A stretch of DNA of 64,000 bases from Branchipolynoe longqiensis (GCA_030323885.1 CM059198.1:62894917-62958916); one strand, 5' to 3'; shown: positions 40,943 to 52,005, counted from the first letter of the stretch. A program made the numbers and translations. Notes: generated by a model from the sequence alone, not told the origin.

Positions 40943-41102
40943 AGTGTAGTAGCCTGTACTGACCTCAGGCAAGTAACGACATAGAGTGATAGACAGGTAG
41001 GCGTGGTGATATGAGGGAGCCTAGGTGGTGTAATGGTTAGCACACTGGCCCGGAATGCAAAGAGATGTGGGTTCCAGTCCCGCTCTATGCGCAATATCAC
41101 CC
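40943..41102 (+). mobile_element. SINE-2, copy 2
   Basis: AGTGTAGTAGCCTGTACTGA, then GACAGGTAGGCGTGGTGATA, TGGTGTAATGGTTAGCACAC (A-box) and GGTTCCAGTCCC (B-box with one change). Same order as 26179-26340. Confidence 0.65.
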
Positions 41103-41440
41103 CTACGACATCAGTATATGTTCAACTATTTTTGTGCAACTTTTATATGTAAGCTTCCATATAAATTATATAATATATATATTATATTATATAGAACCTT
41201 CCGCGTTCAAAAAATGGATGCAAGTACGTTAAATCCAGCCACGGCAGTTGAAAACAAATGGGAAATGACACTGACTTCTAAGTTGTACCTATCTCTGCTG
41301 ATTTGTATGGATGTGTTTGTGATTACTGGTTTGTTGCCAGTTGAAATCCCACCTGGTGCCGAGCTTGTTGTTGAAAGAGGAAACCATGGATGTGGGGGGG
41401 GGGGGGGCGGGGGTGCTGGTTCCTGCAGTACTTGGGGAAT
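41103..41440. other. Unique sequence with a poly-G run
   Basis: Poly-G at about 41393-41407. The ORF at 41055-41444 spans SINE-2 and the G run and is not credible. Confidence 0.35.
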
Positions 41441-41890
41441 GTAGATAGTATTAGTAGTGTACTGGAGGTCAGCGTGGATTGGGTGGGTAGTGTGTTGGAT
41501 GACACACTGAATTGGGGAGGTATGGTGCAGGATGACACATCATGAACTGGGTATGTAGGGTGCTGGAGGACACATCGTGAATTGGGTAGGTAGAGTGCTG
41601 GGGGGACACATCGTGAATTGGGTAGGTAGGGTGCTGGAGGACACATCATGAATTGGGTAGTTAGGGTGCTGGAGGACACATCATGAATTGGGTAGGTAGG
41701 GTGCTGGAGGACACATCATGAATTGGGTAGGTATGGTGCTGGAGGACACACTGAATTGGGTAGGTAGGGTGCTGGAGGACACACTGAATTGGGTAGGTAA
41801 GGCGCTGGAGGAAACACTGAATTGGGTAGGTAGGGTGCTGGAGGACGCGCCATGAATTGGGTAGGTAGGGTGCTGGAGGAGAGGCACGTC
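41441..41890 (+). repeat. Minisatellite, unit about 35 bp
   Basis: GTAGGGTGCTGGAGGACACA followed by TCATGAATTGGGTAG, repeated about 12 times with shortened units (32 bp where CATCATGAA is CACTGAA). Confidence 0.92.
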
Positions 41891-42378
41891 CTGAGTGAGT
41901 TGGGGATTATCGGCTTAGGGGTTAAGGGATTAGGGTACGGGGTCAGGGCCTGCCTGGCATGGTTGCCAAGATATCCAGTGTGCTTGGGGAGGGGGCTAAT
42001 CGGGCTGGGCCGGAACCGGAAGTAGTTGTGAATATGTCATTTAATTTGGTGTTGATAGTCGTTTTACTTATACAAGTGTTTTACAAGTATTTTATAAGTA
42101 CAGTAAAACCTCTTAATTGACAGACCATGGGACCGACTTTACGTGGTCCATTTAAGAAGGATGGATGCTTGACAGATTTATTTTCGTGTGCACAGTGTCC
42201 GTGACCTGTTGGGTGTAGGCTATGTTCACGTGTTTCCGAGTATAAAAGAGTACGTAGTAAGGGAAGACCCAACTGGAATATTTAAATTCGATCTCCAAGG
42301 CCAAGTCTAGGTCAGTGCTTTGCCTTCGGTTTCGAAAAAGTTCTGTTTCATCAGATCATGTAAGCTCTGATAAAAGAG
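41891..42378. other. Unique sequence with a pogo-like TIR scrap
   Basis: TACAGTAAAACCTCTTAATTG at about 42099 resembles the TACAGTATAACC ends near 47.4 kb. Otherwise nothing recognisable. Confidence 0.35.
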
Positions 42379-42718
42379 ATACCGAGCGAGGTGGCCGAAT
42401 CGGTAGAGCGCAGGGCGAGCATGCGGGTGATCGAGAGTTTGGTTCCTGGTCGACTCAAATGAATGACTTATAAAATTTATACTTATCGCTTCCTAGCCTG
42501 GCGCTTGGCATGAATAGGATAGGGCAAGGACTTGTTAGCTCATTGTCAGGATAATGAGACTGAGTGGGATATGTGGTCATGAACATGGTGCCGGTGGCCT
42601 GATTACCCAGTGGGGCAGCACTATAAAATCACCATAAGTGCACAGTCACAAGCTGGTACCCGTCCTAAAATGATCATAGATGTTGCTACGGCGTAAAACT
42701 CCGAAAACCAACCTTCTT
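42379..42718 (+). mobile_element. SINE, head B, plus strand
   Basis: CGAGCGAGGTGGCCGAATCG and GTAGAGCGCAGGGCGAGCAT head, then the same body and tail as the head-A copies. Clear example of head B on the common body. Confidence 0.88.
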
Positions 42719-44725
42719 AATCTAAGTTTGTGTATTGTGTATGGATATTGTAAATAAAATATGTCTACATGTGTAGTATTGATAAACCTGCAAGCGGAAA
42801 TTAAAATCCACGAATATATGAGCGTTGCCAAGCCAGTCTGCGGTCGTGTGGATTTAAGGGTATTACTCACACTGCAAGTGAGCGGTGGGTGATCATGACC
42901 CGTTAAGTCGGCCACCCCTCAATCTCAGAATGGACCCGACTATGATTTATTTATCAATACAGATTGCGAATGTAGCTCGGGTGGGGGGTTGAGTGGAGGG
43001 TGGAAGACCGACACAATCACAGTTTCAGTTTTAATTTTTAACTCCTGGTGGAGACAGGGGGGTGGGGGTGCATTCTCCCTTGTGGGGAATTATAAGTTGT
43101 TGCAATTTCCTTGTATGTATCATGTCTATCAACAGACACACATGCAACTATTTATATATTATAATACATAAATTCCTACATGCAACTATTTATATATTAT
43201 AATATATAAATTCCTCCAGAGACTGTGTGTGGCGCGAGGGGGGGGGGGGAGGGTACCGACCAATTACCCCGAAAGTGGAGGGAAGGCACTTCACAAATGC
43301 GCCACAGAGGAATAGATACATGAAGTATATGTTCCCCTTGCATTTATACTCGTATAATGCGTTATACATGATACTTTATACATGGTTGTCTGTGTGTGTC
43401 GCTTTTTATCTGGGTCTGGTGCAATGGGTTGGCCCTCTGGTGGGTTTGCTATGACGGGTACCACATCACGCGAGTTTGGATCAACACCCCCCACCCCACC
43501 CGCCAAGCACGAACATGCAAAATCTCCATCCCCTAACAATTCACACCACAATCCACCCAAAATGCATACAATCACTAATAACCACCCCGGTCCCTATGTA
43601 ACTTAGTACAACAGCCCCAAATCCGGATTCAGTTTCTATTTTTAGAAGATTAGTCCGTGGGGGCTGTACCGTATCTCCCCGGCCCGGCCCAGCGGCTACC
43701 GTAAATTCCCGAAAATATCAGCGCAGCGGAAGTGTTTCCCAGCGCGTGGGTGGAGTGAGAGGGGGAGTGGGTTGGGTGTGACCTAATGATAACCTTCGGG
43801 CATGCCCGCACCTCTGACTCCACCACCTGATTACTCATATCTCTAACGGAGTAGAAGAGCGAGAAGGGAGAAGGGGCAGCCCCCGCCGCGCCCCTTCCGG
43901 GCGCTTCCGGAACTATCCTAGGGGGGGGGGGGGGGGGGGTAGGAGGGTAGCGATGGACATGTGTGATAGAATGAGGGGCCAGTCAGTGAGGCATGAAATG
44001 TGATATTAACGTTGCAAGCCTGTGTCAGTTACACGAGCTTGTGAGTTACTGTACTTTGGGGTTCGTGGTGGTGGTGGGTAGGTGGGGGGGGTACAACTTG
44101 TAGGGGTGCGAGAGTATGTAAACACGTGTAGATATGTGTGCATATCTATGTGTGTATATAATGTATACTTACATACATACATATTTAACCATTCTACTCT
44201 TCTCGTTCTATTAATATACCATGGATTCCTCGCTCCTGCTGCTGGCCGCCGCCTCTCCTTCTCGGAGCCATTTCACATTTTCATTAATATAATCCCGCCC
44301 GAGTGCTAACACCCTATGTACTACTTGTTCACGGGCTCTACCTCCGCATATCCTTTGTGTATTAATTACCATTACTCCTACGCTTCCATTGCTACGGTTG
44401 GTGTACTCCACCACCGCTGTCACTTGTAAACACCCGAGATATTACCTATTATTGCTTTTGTCTGTATTAAGAATGTGGTTACTAGCCCCGAGGAGAGGGT
44501 CAGGCTACATACTCTGATGTCTACATTAGTCCCGCGTCTGTGCAGAAGGCCAATAGCAAATGTATTAATGAACCATCATTAGGGCGTTTACCATGATGCT
44601 TAGTGTAATAATGGAGCTGTTCATAAAGGGTACGGAATGCAAGGAACGTCTCAATCACATTTTAAGAGCTCACAACTTTATAACTGTTCCTACCAACACC
44701 ATATAATCGCTTCAAATGTCAAAGA
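42719..44725. other. Mostly unique sequence with G runs, no gene seen
   Basis: Holds a tandem doublet CATGCAACTATTTATATATT (43141 and 43180), G runs at about 43240-43251 and 43921-43939, and GTATG/ACATA microsatellite near 44140-44185. ORFs up to 94 codons lack domains. Confidence 0.35.
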
Positions 44726-44727
44726 TA

Positions 44728-44910
44728 TGTGGTGTTATCCCTAGTCGGACTGGAGATTGATCGAAAGGAGGCAACATTTGATTTAGACATTTGATATATA
44801 TATATATAATTACCTCGGTACTACCCTCTGGCTACTCGTAGCCCAGGAAGAAGGAAGCACATCCAGGTCCAGCAATTGGCATGATCTACTCACAACGGGA
44901 GGACGTTTGT
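44728..44910 (+). mobile_element. Second DIRS remnant: recombinase scrap plus left end
   Basis: 44728-44786 encodes a short piece (LVGLEIDRKEATFDL) matching the recombinase of the main element at about 36335-36388. After a TA run, 44812-44910 (TTACCTCGGTACTACCCTCT, CAGCAATTGGCATGATCTAC) matches the DIRS left end and its inner flank. Their order is recombinase then left end, not possible within one intact element. Confidence 0.65.
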
Positions 44911-44929
44911 TGAGTAGTAACTATACTAT

Positions 44930-45025
44930 GAATATATTATATTATATATATACATACATACATTTAAGCTTTAGCGTTTTATATGTATGTATGTAATATA
45001 TATTATATATATATATCTTCTCTGT
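44930..45025. repeat. TA-rich microsatellite
   Basis: TATATTATATATATACATAC-type sequence. Confidence 0.85.
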
Positions 45026-45029
45026 AGCA

Positions 45030-45369
45030 TATCAGATGGGATGGCCAAATGAGTTGAGCATCCGTCCCCTGTTTTGGTAGATCTTGGAATTTGAACCTTG
45101 ATCGAGTCAAACCAATGACTTAAAATTGAAACTTATCACTTCATATCGCTTGGCATTATATTATTACGATAGTGCAAGGACTGGTTGGCTCAGTGTCAGG
45201 ATAATGTGACTGAGTGGGATATCAGGGCATGGGTGCTGGTGGCCTGGTCTCCCAGTGGGGCAGCACTATAATTAAAAGGTAATATGAGTGCGCACTGTCA
45301 CAAGTCTGTGCCCTTCCTGAAGCACCTTAGATGTTGCCAGGATGTAAAACTTCAACAACCAACAAACCA
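45030..45369 (+). mobile_element. SINE, head A
   Basis: CAGATGGGATGGCCAAATGA to GATGTAAAACTTCAACAACC. Diverged. Confidence 0.86.
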
Positions 45370-45379
45370 TCTTCTGTTG

Positions 45380-45401
45380 AATATATTTATATATATATAT
45401 T

Positions 45402-45436
<35 letters not shown>

Positions 45437-45460
45437 ATATATAATATATATATATATATC
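45380..45460. repeat. TA microsatellite
   Basis: About 80 bases of TA with TATAAATATA interruptions. Confidence 0.93.
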
Positions 45461-45666
45461 CAACGACCTTGTGGTTATATGGGTGTGGCAGGGGGAAGCG
45501 GGTCGGGTTGGGTGGGGGTGGGGGGTGCCGGCATAGACATAAATAAGAATGGCAAAATTGGTCACGGTCTGATAGGCACAGAACCGGCCAAACCAGCTAA
45601 TTCTTCTGGTTGTTGATAGGGTTTGTTAGGGCTGATGAATTAGATTGGTTGGTTGTTGGAGTTACC

Positions 45667-45962
45667 AGGGGCGCGTTCAGGGTCCGTCTCGGAGATGGCC
45701 GTGATGTCATGCTAGTTTGAACGGCATAATCAGTTTGTTGTCTCGAAAATGGCCACCCCCATAGGCGACGGCCATTTGCAATGGAAAAGCTGTGCTGTGA
45801 TTGGCTAAAACCACTGAATACGGTGGCCATTTTCAAGGTGCTTTTCATCTCCAGTCTGGAAATGGAGGCATTGCCAAGACGCACTCTGAACGCAAATAGG
45901 CCAAAAAGCACCGCTGAGACGTCTCCGTGCCACCTCCGAGATGGACCCTGAACACGGCCCGG
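45667..45962. mobile_element. TIR element (GCGTTCAGGGTCC), about 295 bp
   Basis: GCGCGTTCAGGGTCCGTCTC at the left and GATGGACCCTGAACACGGCC at the right are inverted copies over about 28 bases. The interior has ATTTTC/GAAAAT and CCATTTGCAATGG palindromic parts. A few bases of reverse SINE tail (TTGGTTGGTTGTTGGAGTTA) precede it. Confidence 0.65.
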
Positions 45963-46229
45963 GGCTCCCTTCCAGGTATGCATCAGTCTACTCTGAGATG
46001 GCCCCGTAGTGTCTTTTTTTGTTGTTACCAATTTGCTTTCAACATGCACCTCGCAGTTGGCTCTGAGACGTCACACTTTTCACCTCGGCAAAAATGCTTC
46101 CAAAATAGCCGTGTGTCTCAGCCAATCAGAGATGTTCTTTCAATTGCAAATGGGTGCAGGAATTGGGTTTCATATGCGGGTTGCTCGACCCAAGCCCACA
46201 CTGGCCACCGCTCGATTAGTCTTGCCCAC

Positions 46230-46230
<1 letters not shown>

Positions 46231-46261
<31 letters not shown>

Positions 46262-46262
46262 C

Positions 46263-46293
<31 letters not shown>

Positions 46294-46339
46294 CATACAT
46301 ACATACATACATACATACATACATACATACATACATACA

Positions 46340-46373
<34 letters not shown>

Positions 46374-46440
46374 CATTCATATATACATATATACATTCAT
46401 ATATACATATATGCATACATATATACATATATACATATAT
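46231..46440 (+). repeat. CATA tetranucleotide array
   Basis: About 35 CATA units, then ATATACATTCATATATACAT variants. ORFs here (YIHTYIHT/MYVCMYVC) are artefacts. Confidence 0.97.
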
Positions 46441-46477
46441 ACACACAGCTAAATGCCGTTCAGAGTAGTGTAGAGTA

Positions 46478-46682
46478 GAACAGCCGTCTCCTGTTTTGGG
46501 AGATCCGAATCCATGAGTTTGGGTTCGAATCCTGGTCGAGTCAAACCAATGACGTAAAAATTGATACTTGTCACTTCCTAGCCTGGCGCTCGGCATTATT
46601 AGGATACGGCAATGACTGGGTGGCTCAGTGTCAGGATAATGTGACTGAGTGGGATATCAGGTCATGGTGCTGGTGGCCTGAT
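46478..46682 (+). mobile_element. SINE, 3' truncated
   Basis: CAGCCGTCTCCTGTTTTGGG, GGGTTCGAATCCTGG, and the body up to GTCATGGTGCTGGTGGCCTG, then a break. Confidence 0.83.
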
Positions 46683-46749
46683 TGGTGGATTCAAAGAAAT
46701 TGCACCCACTTGACGGTATCGTTCCCGGATTCAGTGACTCCTGAAAGAG

Positions 46750-46884
46750 GTCAAGTGTTATTGATTGTGTGACTGCACCAGCTAGTGTCCTTCGGTATGT
46801 AGAGACCGTTGTTGGTGCACGCTGCACTGGTCAGACCCCCTCCATGCTTTACGGCCGCATTGATCGCCAACAGTGTCCTCCTTT
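46750..46884 (+). repeat. Duplicated segment, copy 1
   Basis: TGCACCAGCTAGTGTCC, GGTCAGACCCCCTCCATGCT and TTTACGGCCGCATTGATCGC recur at 47721-47846 in the same orientation. Confidence 0.75.
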
Positions 46885-46927
46885 TGCGCGTTTGGAAGTG
46901 ACGTCATAGGTCACGTGGTTAGACATC

Positions 46928-47251
46928 CAGTTGGTTGGAGTTTTACGTCCTGACAACATCTATTATCAGGACGGGTGCTGACGTGTGATAGTGCACACTC
47001 ATACTCATGGTGACTTTTGTAATGCTTGCCCATTGGGAGACCAGGCTGCCAGCATCATGACATGATACCCCACTCAGTCACATTATCCTGATACCGAGCC
47101 AACCAGTCCTTACCCTATCCTAATGCCGAGTGCCTGGCTAGGAAGCGACAAGTATCAATTTTAGTCATTGGTTTGACTCGACTGGGAACCGAACTCCCAA
47201 CCTTCCGCATGCGAGGCCCACGCTCTCCTGATTAGGCCACCGTGCCTGGTA
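46928..47251 (-). mobile_element. SINE, reverse strand, head B
   Basis: GTTGGAGTTTTACGTCCTGA to GATTAGGCCACCGTGCCTGG. Confidence 0.88.
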
Positions 47252-47400
47252 CAGTATAACCCCGTTAACCCAAACTTGAAGGGACCATAGAAATTTGTTT
47301 GGATTAACCAAGCTTTGGATTTACCTTTGACTTTGAGTAAGCGTGTATTGCATATGTAATAATAATATCCAATGTCTGTGGACACTGATTTTTTATAAAA
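47252..47400. mobile_element. pogo/Tc1-like MITE scrap
   Basis: TACAGTATAACCCCGTTAAC next to a GGATTAACCAAGCTTTGG stretch is like the left end of the complete element at 47411. The right end is absent. Confidence 0.5.
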
Positions 47401-47410
47401 AATCTATATA

Positions 47411-47717
47411 CAGTATAACCCTGTTAAATCAAGCTCAGTTAAACCAAACGATCGATTAATCCAAAGTTTTTAAGTCGGCGTCAAAATACTACCATTTATC
47501 ATATTTAAAAAGTCTCAGATGACCTTAAAACCACATGAAAGTTTGGTTTAACTCTACCGGAAATGGCCTGGGGCCAATTAGTTTGTTTGGATTAACCAAA
47601 ATTGTGTTAACCAACTTTTTTATATGATAAATGGTAGTATTATGCTGGGCCACCGAAAAAAGTTTGGATTAACCGATCGTTTGGTTTAACCGAGCTTGGT
47701 TAAACTGGGTTGCACTG
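47411..47717. mobile_element. Tc1/mariner-pogo-like MITE, 307 bp, TA duplications
   Basis: CAGTATAACCCTGTTAAATC at the left and AAACTGGGTTGCACTG at the right. The long inverted arms include AAACCAAACGATCG and CGATCGTTTGGTTT. TA dinucleotides lie at 47409-47410 and 47718-47719. Name inferred from the CAGT tips and TA target only. Confidence 0.75.
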
Positions 47718-47720
47718 TAT

Positions 47721-47846
47721 ATTGATTGTATGATTGCACCAGCTAGTGTCCCTTCTGTTTGGAGAGACTTGTTGGTGCAGCCTGCACTGGTCAGACCCAC
47801 TCCATGCTTTACGGCTGTATTGATAGCCAACCGGGACCTCCTATTG
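47721..47846 (+). repeat. Duplicated segment, copy 2
   Basis: GATTGCACCAGCTAGTGTCC to GATAGCCAACCGGGACCTCC. See 46750-46884. Confidence 0.75.
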
Positions 47847-47847
47847 G

Positions 47848-48185
47848 GTGACCTGATGGGATGATCGAATAAGTTTGAGTGTCCATCTCCCATTTTGGTA
47901 GATCGTGAGATTTCAACCCTGGTCGAGTCAAACCGATGACTTAAACATTGATACTTGTCGCTTCCTAGCCAATCACTCGGCATTATTAGCATACGGCAAG
48001 GACTGGTTGGGTCAGTGTCTGAATAATGTGACTAAGTGGAATATCAGGTCATGGTGTGCTGGCGGCCTGGTCTACCAGTTGGGCAGCACTATAAAGTCGA
48101 TATGAGTGTGCTCTGTCACAAGTCGGTACCTGTCCTGATATGACCTTAGATGTTGCCAGGATGTAAAACTCCAACAACCAACCAA
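47848..48185 (+). mobile_element. SINE, head A
   Basis: GACCTGATGGGATGATCGAA to GATGTAAAACTCCAACAACC. Confidence 0.87.
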
Positions 48186-48733
48186 CTTCTGCATCAGGAT
48201 AGTATGACTAATTGGGATATCTGCTGTCCTGTTGCTAGGACCGAAAACATCAACAAGGAAACACGTAAGACCCATCCCTTGCAACCGCATTCTGAGGACT
48301 TAGCTGAATGTCTGACAGACAATCTCAACTGTCCTGCTCTTCCAACACTCGACTGCTCCTTGAGGACAGACACCCTTATCTGTGTGGTGAAGAAGTGGTG
48401 ACCTTGTTCATGACCCTTACAATCCGGAAATGACCCTCCACAAAGAGGAGCACCTATTCATAATGTATTGCCTTTATCATGGCGTTAGAATGTATGGTAC
48501 TTCTCGATAAATTCTTTCCCTGACTTCTAAGCGGTTTATTATTTTAGTTTAGTGAACATTCGCAAAACTTTTTTTTAAATGCTGAAAATTAATTTGACTT
48601 TCTTCGTACACCCAACTTGACACATGTTCTGGCGATTTAGCATTATCTTCACAGGAGCTTGGTAACATTTAGAATTCAATCTGGTAACGCACAGTGATTC
48701 TTGATGAGCAAACTGCCAGAGTGTCACGTTCAG
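48186..48733. other. Unique sequence, no gene seen
   Basis: An 83-codon ORF (48150-48401) begins in the SINE tail and has no domain. Confidence 0.35.
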
Positions 48734-49030
48734 TTTGTTTGTTGTTTTACATCCTAGCAACATCTAAGGTCATATCAGGACGGGTACCGACTTGTGGACA
48801 GTGTGCCCTCATGGCGAATTTATAGTGCTGCCCCACTGGGAGACCAGGCTGCCAGTGGCATGGCCTGATATCCCACTGTCAGATTATCCTGACACTCAGC
48901 TAACCAGTCCTTGCCATATCCTAATAATGCTGAGTGCCGGGCTAGGAAGCGACAAGTATGACTTTTTAACTCATTGGTTTGACTCGACCAGGGTTAGAAC
49001 CCACGACACTATGGGTTTGGATCCCGTCTG
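48734..49030 (-). mobile_element. SINE, reverse strand, head A
   Basis: TTGTTTGTTGTTTTACATCC to TGGGTTTGGATCCCGTCTG. Confidence 0.87.
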
Positions 49031-49177
49031 ATATCACATTCAGAGTACAGTACACCAATGTAAGTAAGAGTACTAAATCAATCCATAAATCAAAGACATT
49101 CAAGGTTCTACTCACTTACTCATGTTCATGCATCAATGGTAGGACACCAGAATGTCGGTGCAATCTTTATTCCATTC

Positions 49178-49289
49178 AGCTACGATTCCATATATGTGGT
49201 ATGCGAATGTGACAATAAATGGGTAATCGTGTAAATGCACAGTGGTGCTTCCATATGTCTGAATGCGGCATCTATGGAATCTTAGCTTA
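49178..49289. mobile_element. Short TIR element of the ATTCC..GCGG family
   Basis: AGCTACGATTCCATATATGT at the left and the complement of TTAAGCTAAGATTCCATAGA at the right. It abuts the element at 49290. Confidence 0.55.
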
Positions 49290-49568
49290 AAGCTAAGATT
49301 CGATATATGCGGAATGTGTATGCGGCAACAAAACGGAAAAGATTGTAAATGCACAGTAGCGCTTACGTATGTCGGAGGGCGATTGCGAATGCGGTAAGTG
49401 GATCGACTCCCGGTCTGATCGGTGCGAGTGCGAATGCGAATGCTACTCCATTTGCCATAGGAAACACCAGGAACGTTCACTTTCCATCACAAGTTTGTGC
49501 AGTAAGTACAGGAAATCAGATGGGTATTTCATGCCATTCGCCGCCGCCGCATACCATGTATATAAAAA

Positions 49569-49613
<45 letters not shown>

Positions 49614-49624
49614 AATCTTAGCTT
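49290..49624. mobile_element. TIR element of the ATTCC..GCGG family, copy 3
   Basis: AAGCTAAGATTCGATATATG at the left and the complement of AAGCTAAGATTCCATATATA at the right, with TA on both sides (49288-49289, 49625-49626). Internal GCGAATGCGAATGC and GAATGCGGTA motifs resemble the elements at 4947 and 8349. The right arm has expanded into a TA microsatellite. Confidence 0.65.
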
Positions 49625-49840
49625 TAGACAGTCACCCCAAACTCTCGTATCATCCAGACGAATTGTGTCCCTGTCTCTAGTACACCCCTACAGTGATTGT
49701 GACTTCTGTGTATCAGATCACACTCTATACAATATATGTATCCAGAAAACCCACTTTAAAAAAAAAGTATATCTGTATTTTTTAAGTATTTCATACAGTG
49801 GTTTGATTGTGCATCACCTTAGTTGCTCCTACTGGAGATG

Positions 49841-50246
49841 TAGATAAAAGATTCACCACATACTTGGCATACATGGGTGAATTACAACGTAGTCTAAATA
49901 TGGGTGAAAATAGCTTTTTTATGGAACAGGAAGTGGAATTACTGGTTCCAACGTCAAATGGCTACATATATCGATGCAGAGTTAGAGAGAATGCAAAACG
50001 ACGAGATGGTGTCAATAAACCACCGTCGATTTCACTTTTAAAGTGCGTTAAGGTATATGTTTTATTATATGTTTCAAATCAGAAGTAGCGGGGAAATATG
50101 AAGATGTATGTGAAGAATATATTTTGCTTCTTAAATTAAAAATGTATCAGTTCATTTCATTTCCCCAGCATTCAAAATTCTTCGTCAGCTTTTGATATAA
50201 GGTTGTTTTTCACCCCTACTACAAGTACGGGCTGATCTTTTATCTA
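49841..50246 (+). mobile_element. MITE with 9-bp TSD family, copy D
   Basis: TAGATAAAAGATTCACCACA to CTGATCTTTTATCTA, 406 bp. Flanks CTGGAGATG and CTGGCGCTA agree at 6 of 9 positions, so the duplication has decayed. The same interior order as the other copies is present. Confidence 0.85.
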
Positions 50247-50440
50247 CTGGCGCTAGTGACCTATTAAAGCTACATCATAATAAGCGGAAATGCGTCTTTA
50301 GCTCACATGGCTTTGCGCATGTGCACATGCGATGGGGCTGCCTGAAAGCAACAGATCGCCGCACATGCGCACTGATTGATCAATAGGGCGGCACTTTAAA
50401 CACGCCATCTCATGGAACCTGACAATACATGTCTTCCGAG
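50247..50440. other. Unique sequence
   Basis: No feature seen, apart from a short inverted pair around GCGCATGTGCACATGCGATG. Confidence 0.3.
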
Positions 50441-50665
50441 TGACCAGACAGGATGTCCGAATGAGTTGAGGGTCCATGTCCTGTTTTGGTACATAGTGGG
50501 ATTCGAAACCACAGGTTTGAACCCTAGTCGAGTCAAGCCAACGACTTAAAAATAGATATGTGTCGCTTCATAGCCTGGCACCCAGCATTATTAAGATAGG
50601 GCAAGGACTGGTTGTTTCAGTATCAGGATAAAGTGACAGTGCGATATCTGGTCATTGTGTCGGTG
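50441..50665 (+). mobile_element. SINE, head A, split (part 1)
   Basis: GACCAGACAGGATGTCCGAA to GATATCTGGTCATTGTGTCG. The body continues at 52085 after a 1.4 kb insertion. Confidence 0.87.
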
Positions 50666-50839
50666 TAGTAAGTTCAAAACACTACCCCACAAAAACACTA
50701 TGGTAGTGTTTTCAACTTAGTTGAAGGTAGGTTCAAACCACTACTGTGGCCACGCTCAAAACACTACCTCTAAGTTCAAAACACTACTCTAAAAAGATGT
50801 TATAATTGCTGCATATTCATTTTAATTTGTAATAGGATG

Positions 50840-52005
50840 GGGCAGTATGCAGTAGTGTGGGGCTGTATGCAGTGAGGTGGGGAAGAATGCAGTAGGGTGG
50901 GGCAGTATGTAGTAAGGTGGGGCAGTAGGGGTTGTTGTGGTATGTCCGAGCAACATCTAAGGTCATCAGGACAGGTACCGACTTGTGACAATGCACACTC
51001 GTGGCGACTTTATAGAGCTGTCCCACTGGGAAATCAGGCTGCTGGAATCCTTGCCCCGATATCCCACTCTGTTGTATTATCCTGACACTGAGCTAACCAG
51101 TCCTTGCCCTATCCTAATAATGCTGAGCGCCAGTCTAGGAAGTGACAGGTATAAATTTTATGGTCATTGGTTTGACTCTACCGGGAATCGAACTCCCGAC
51201 CTTCTGCACGTGAGGCCCACACTCTACCGATTATGCCACCGCGCCCGGTGGGGCAGTAGACGTTAGGATGAGGCTGTATGCAGTACGGTGGGGAAGAATG
51301 TGGAGAATGTAGTAGGGTGGGGCAGTGCGCAGTAGTGTGGGGCAGTATGTGGTAAGGTGGAGCCTATGCAGTAGGGTGGGGCTGTATGCAGTAAGGTGGG
51401 GAAGTATGCAGTAGGGTGGGGAAGTATGCAGTAGGATGGGGCAGTGTGCAGTAGTGTGGGCAGTCTGTAGTAAGGTCGGGCAGTAGGGGAGTGATGTATG
51501 CAGTAAGGTATGGAAGTATGCAGTAGGATGGGGAAGTATGCAGTAGGATGGGGAAGTATGCAGTAGTATGGGGCAGTATGTAGTACGGTCGGGCAGTAGG
51601 CAGTAGGGTGGGGCTGTATGCAGTAAGGTGGAGAATAATGCAGTACGGTGTGGCAGTGTGCAGTAGTGTGGGGAAGTATGTAGTAGACAGGGCAGTATGT
51701 GGTAGGCTGGGGTAGTATGCAGTAGGGTTGGCAGTATGTAGTAGGGTGGGGCTGCATGAAGGAGAGAGGGGGAGAATGTAGTAGAGTGGGGCAGTATGTA
51801 GTAAGGTGGGGAAGAATGCAGTATGGTGGGGAAGTATGCAGTAGCGTGGGCATTATGAAGTAGGGTGGGCCAGTGTGTAGTATGGTGGAGGCAGTATGCA
51901 ATAAGATAGGGCAGTATGCAATAAGGTGTGTCAGTATGCAGTATGGAGGAGCAGTATGCAGTAAGGGGGTTCATGATGCAGTAAGGTGGGCCATAATGCA
52001 GTAGG
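50840..52005 (+). repeat. Minisatellite (GCAGTATGCAGTAGGGTGGG)
   Basis: Units of about 18-20 bp from 50840 to 50935 and from 51251 to 52005, interrupted by the SINE at 50936-51250. Reverse ORFs (repeating ILPHPTAY-like residues, up to 247 codons) are products of the repeat. Confidence 0.9.
50936..51250 (-). mobile_element. SINE, reverse strand, head B, inside the minisatellite
   Basis: TGTCCGAGCAACATCTAAGG to GATTATGCCACCGCGCCCGG. The flanks are minisatellite on both sides. Confidence 0.88.

Noticed and set aside
46231..46596. YIHT or MYVC repeat ORFs.
   Set aside because: Translation of the CATA tetranucleotide array.
51231..51974. Reverse ORF of 247 codons.
   Set aside because: Repeating residues from the minisatellite; not protein-like.
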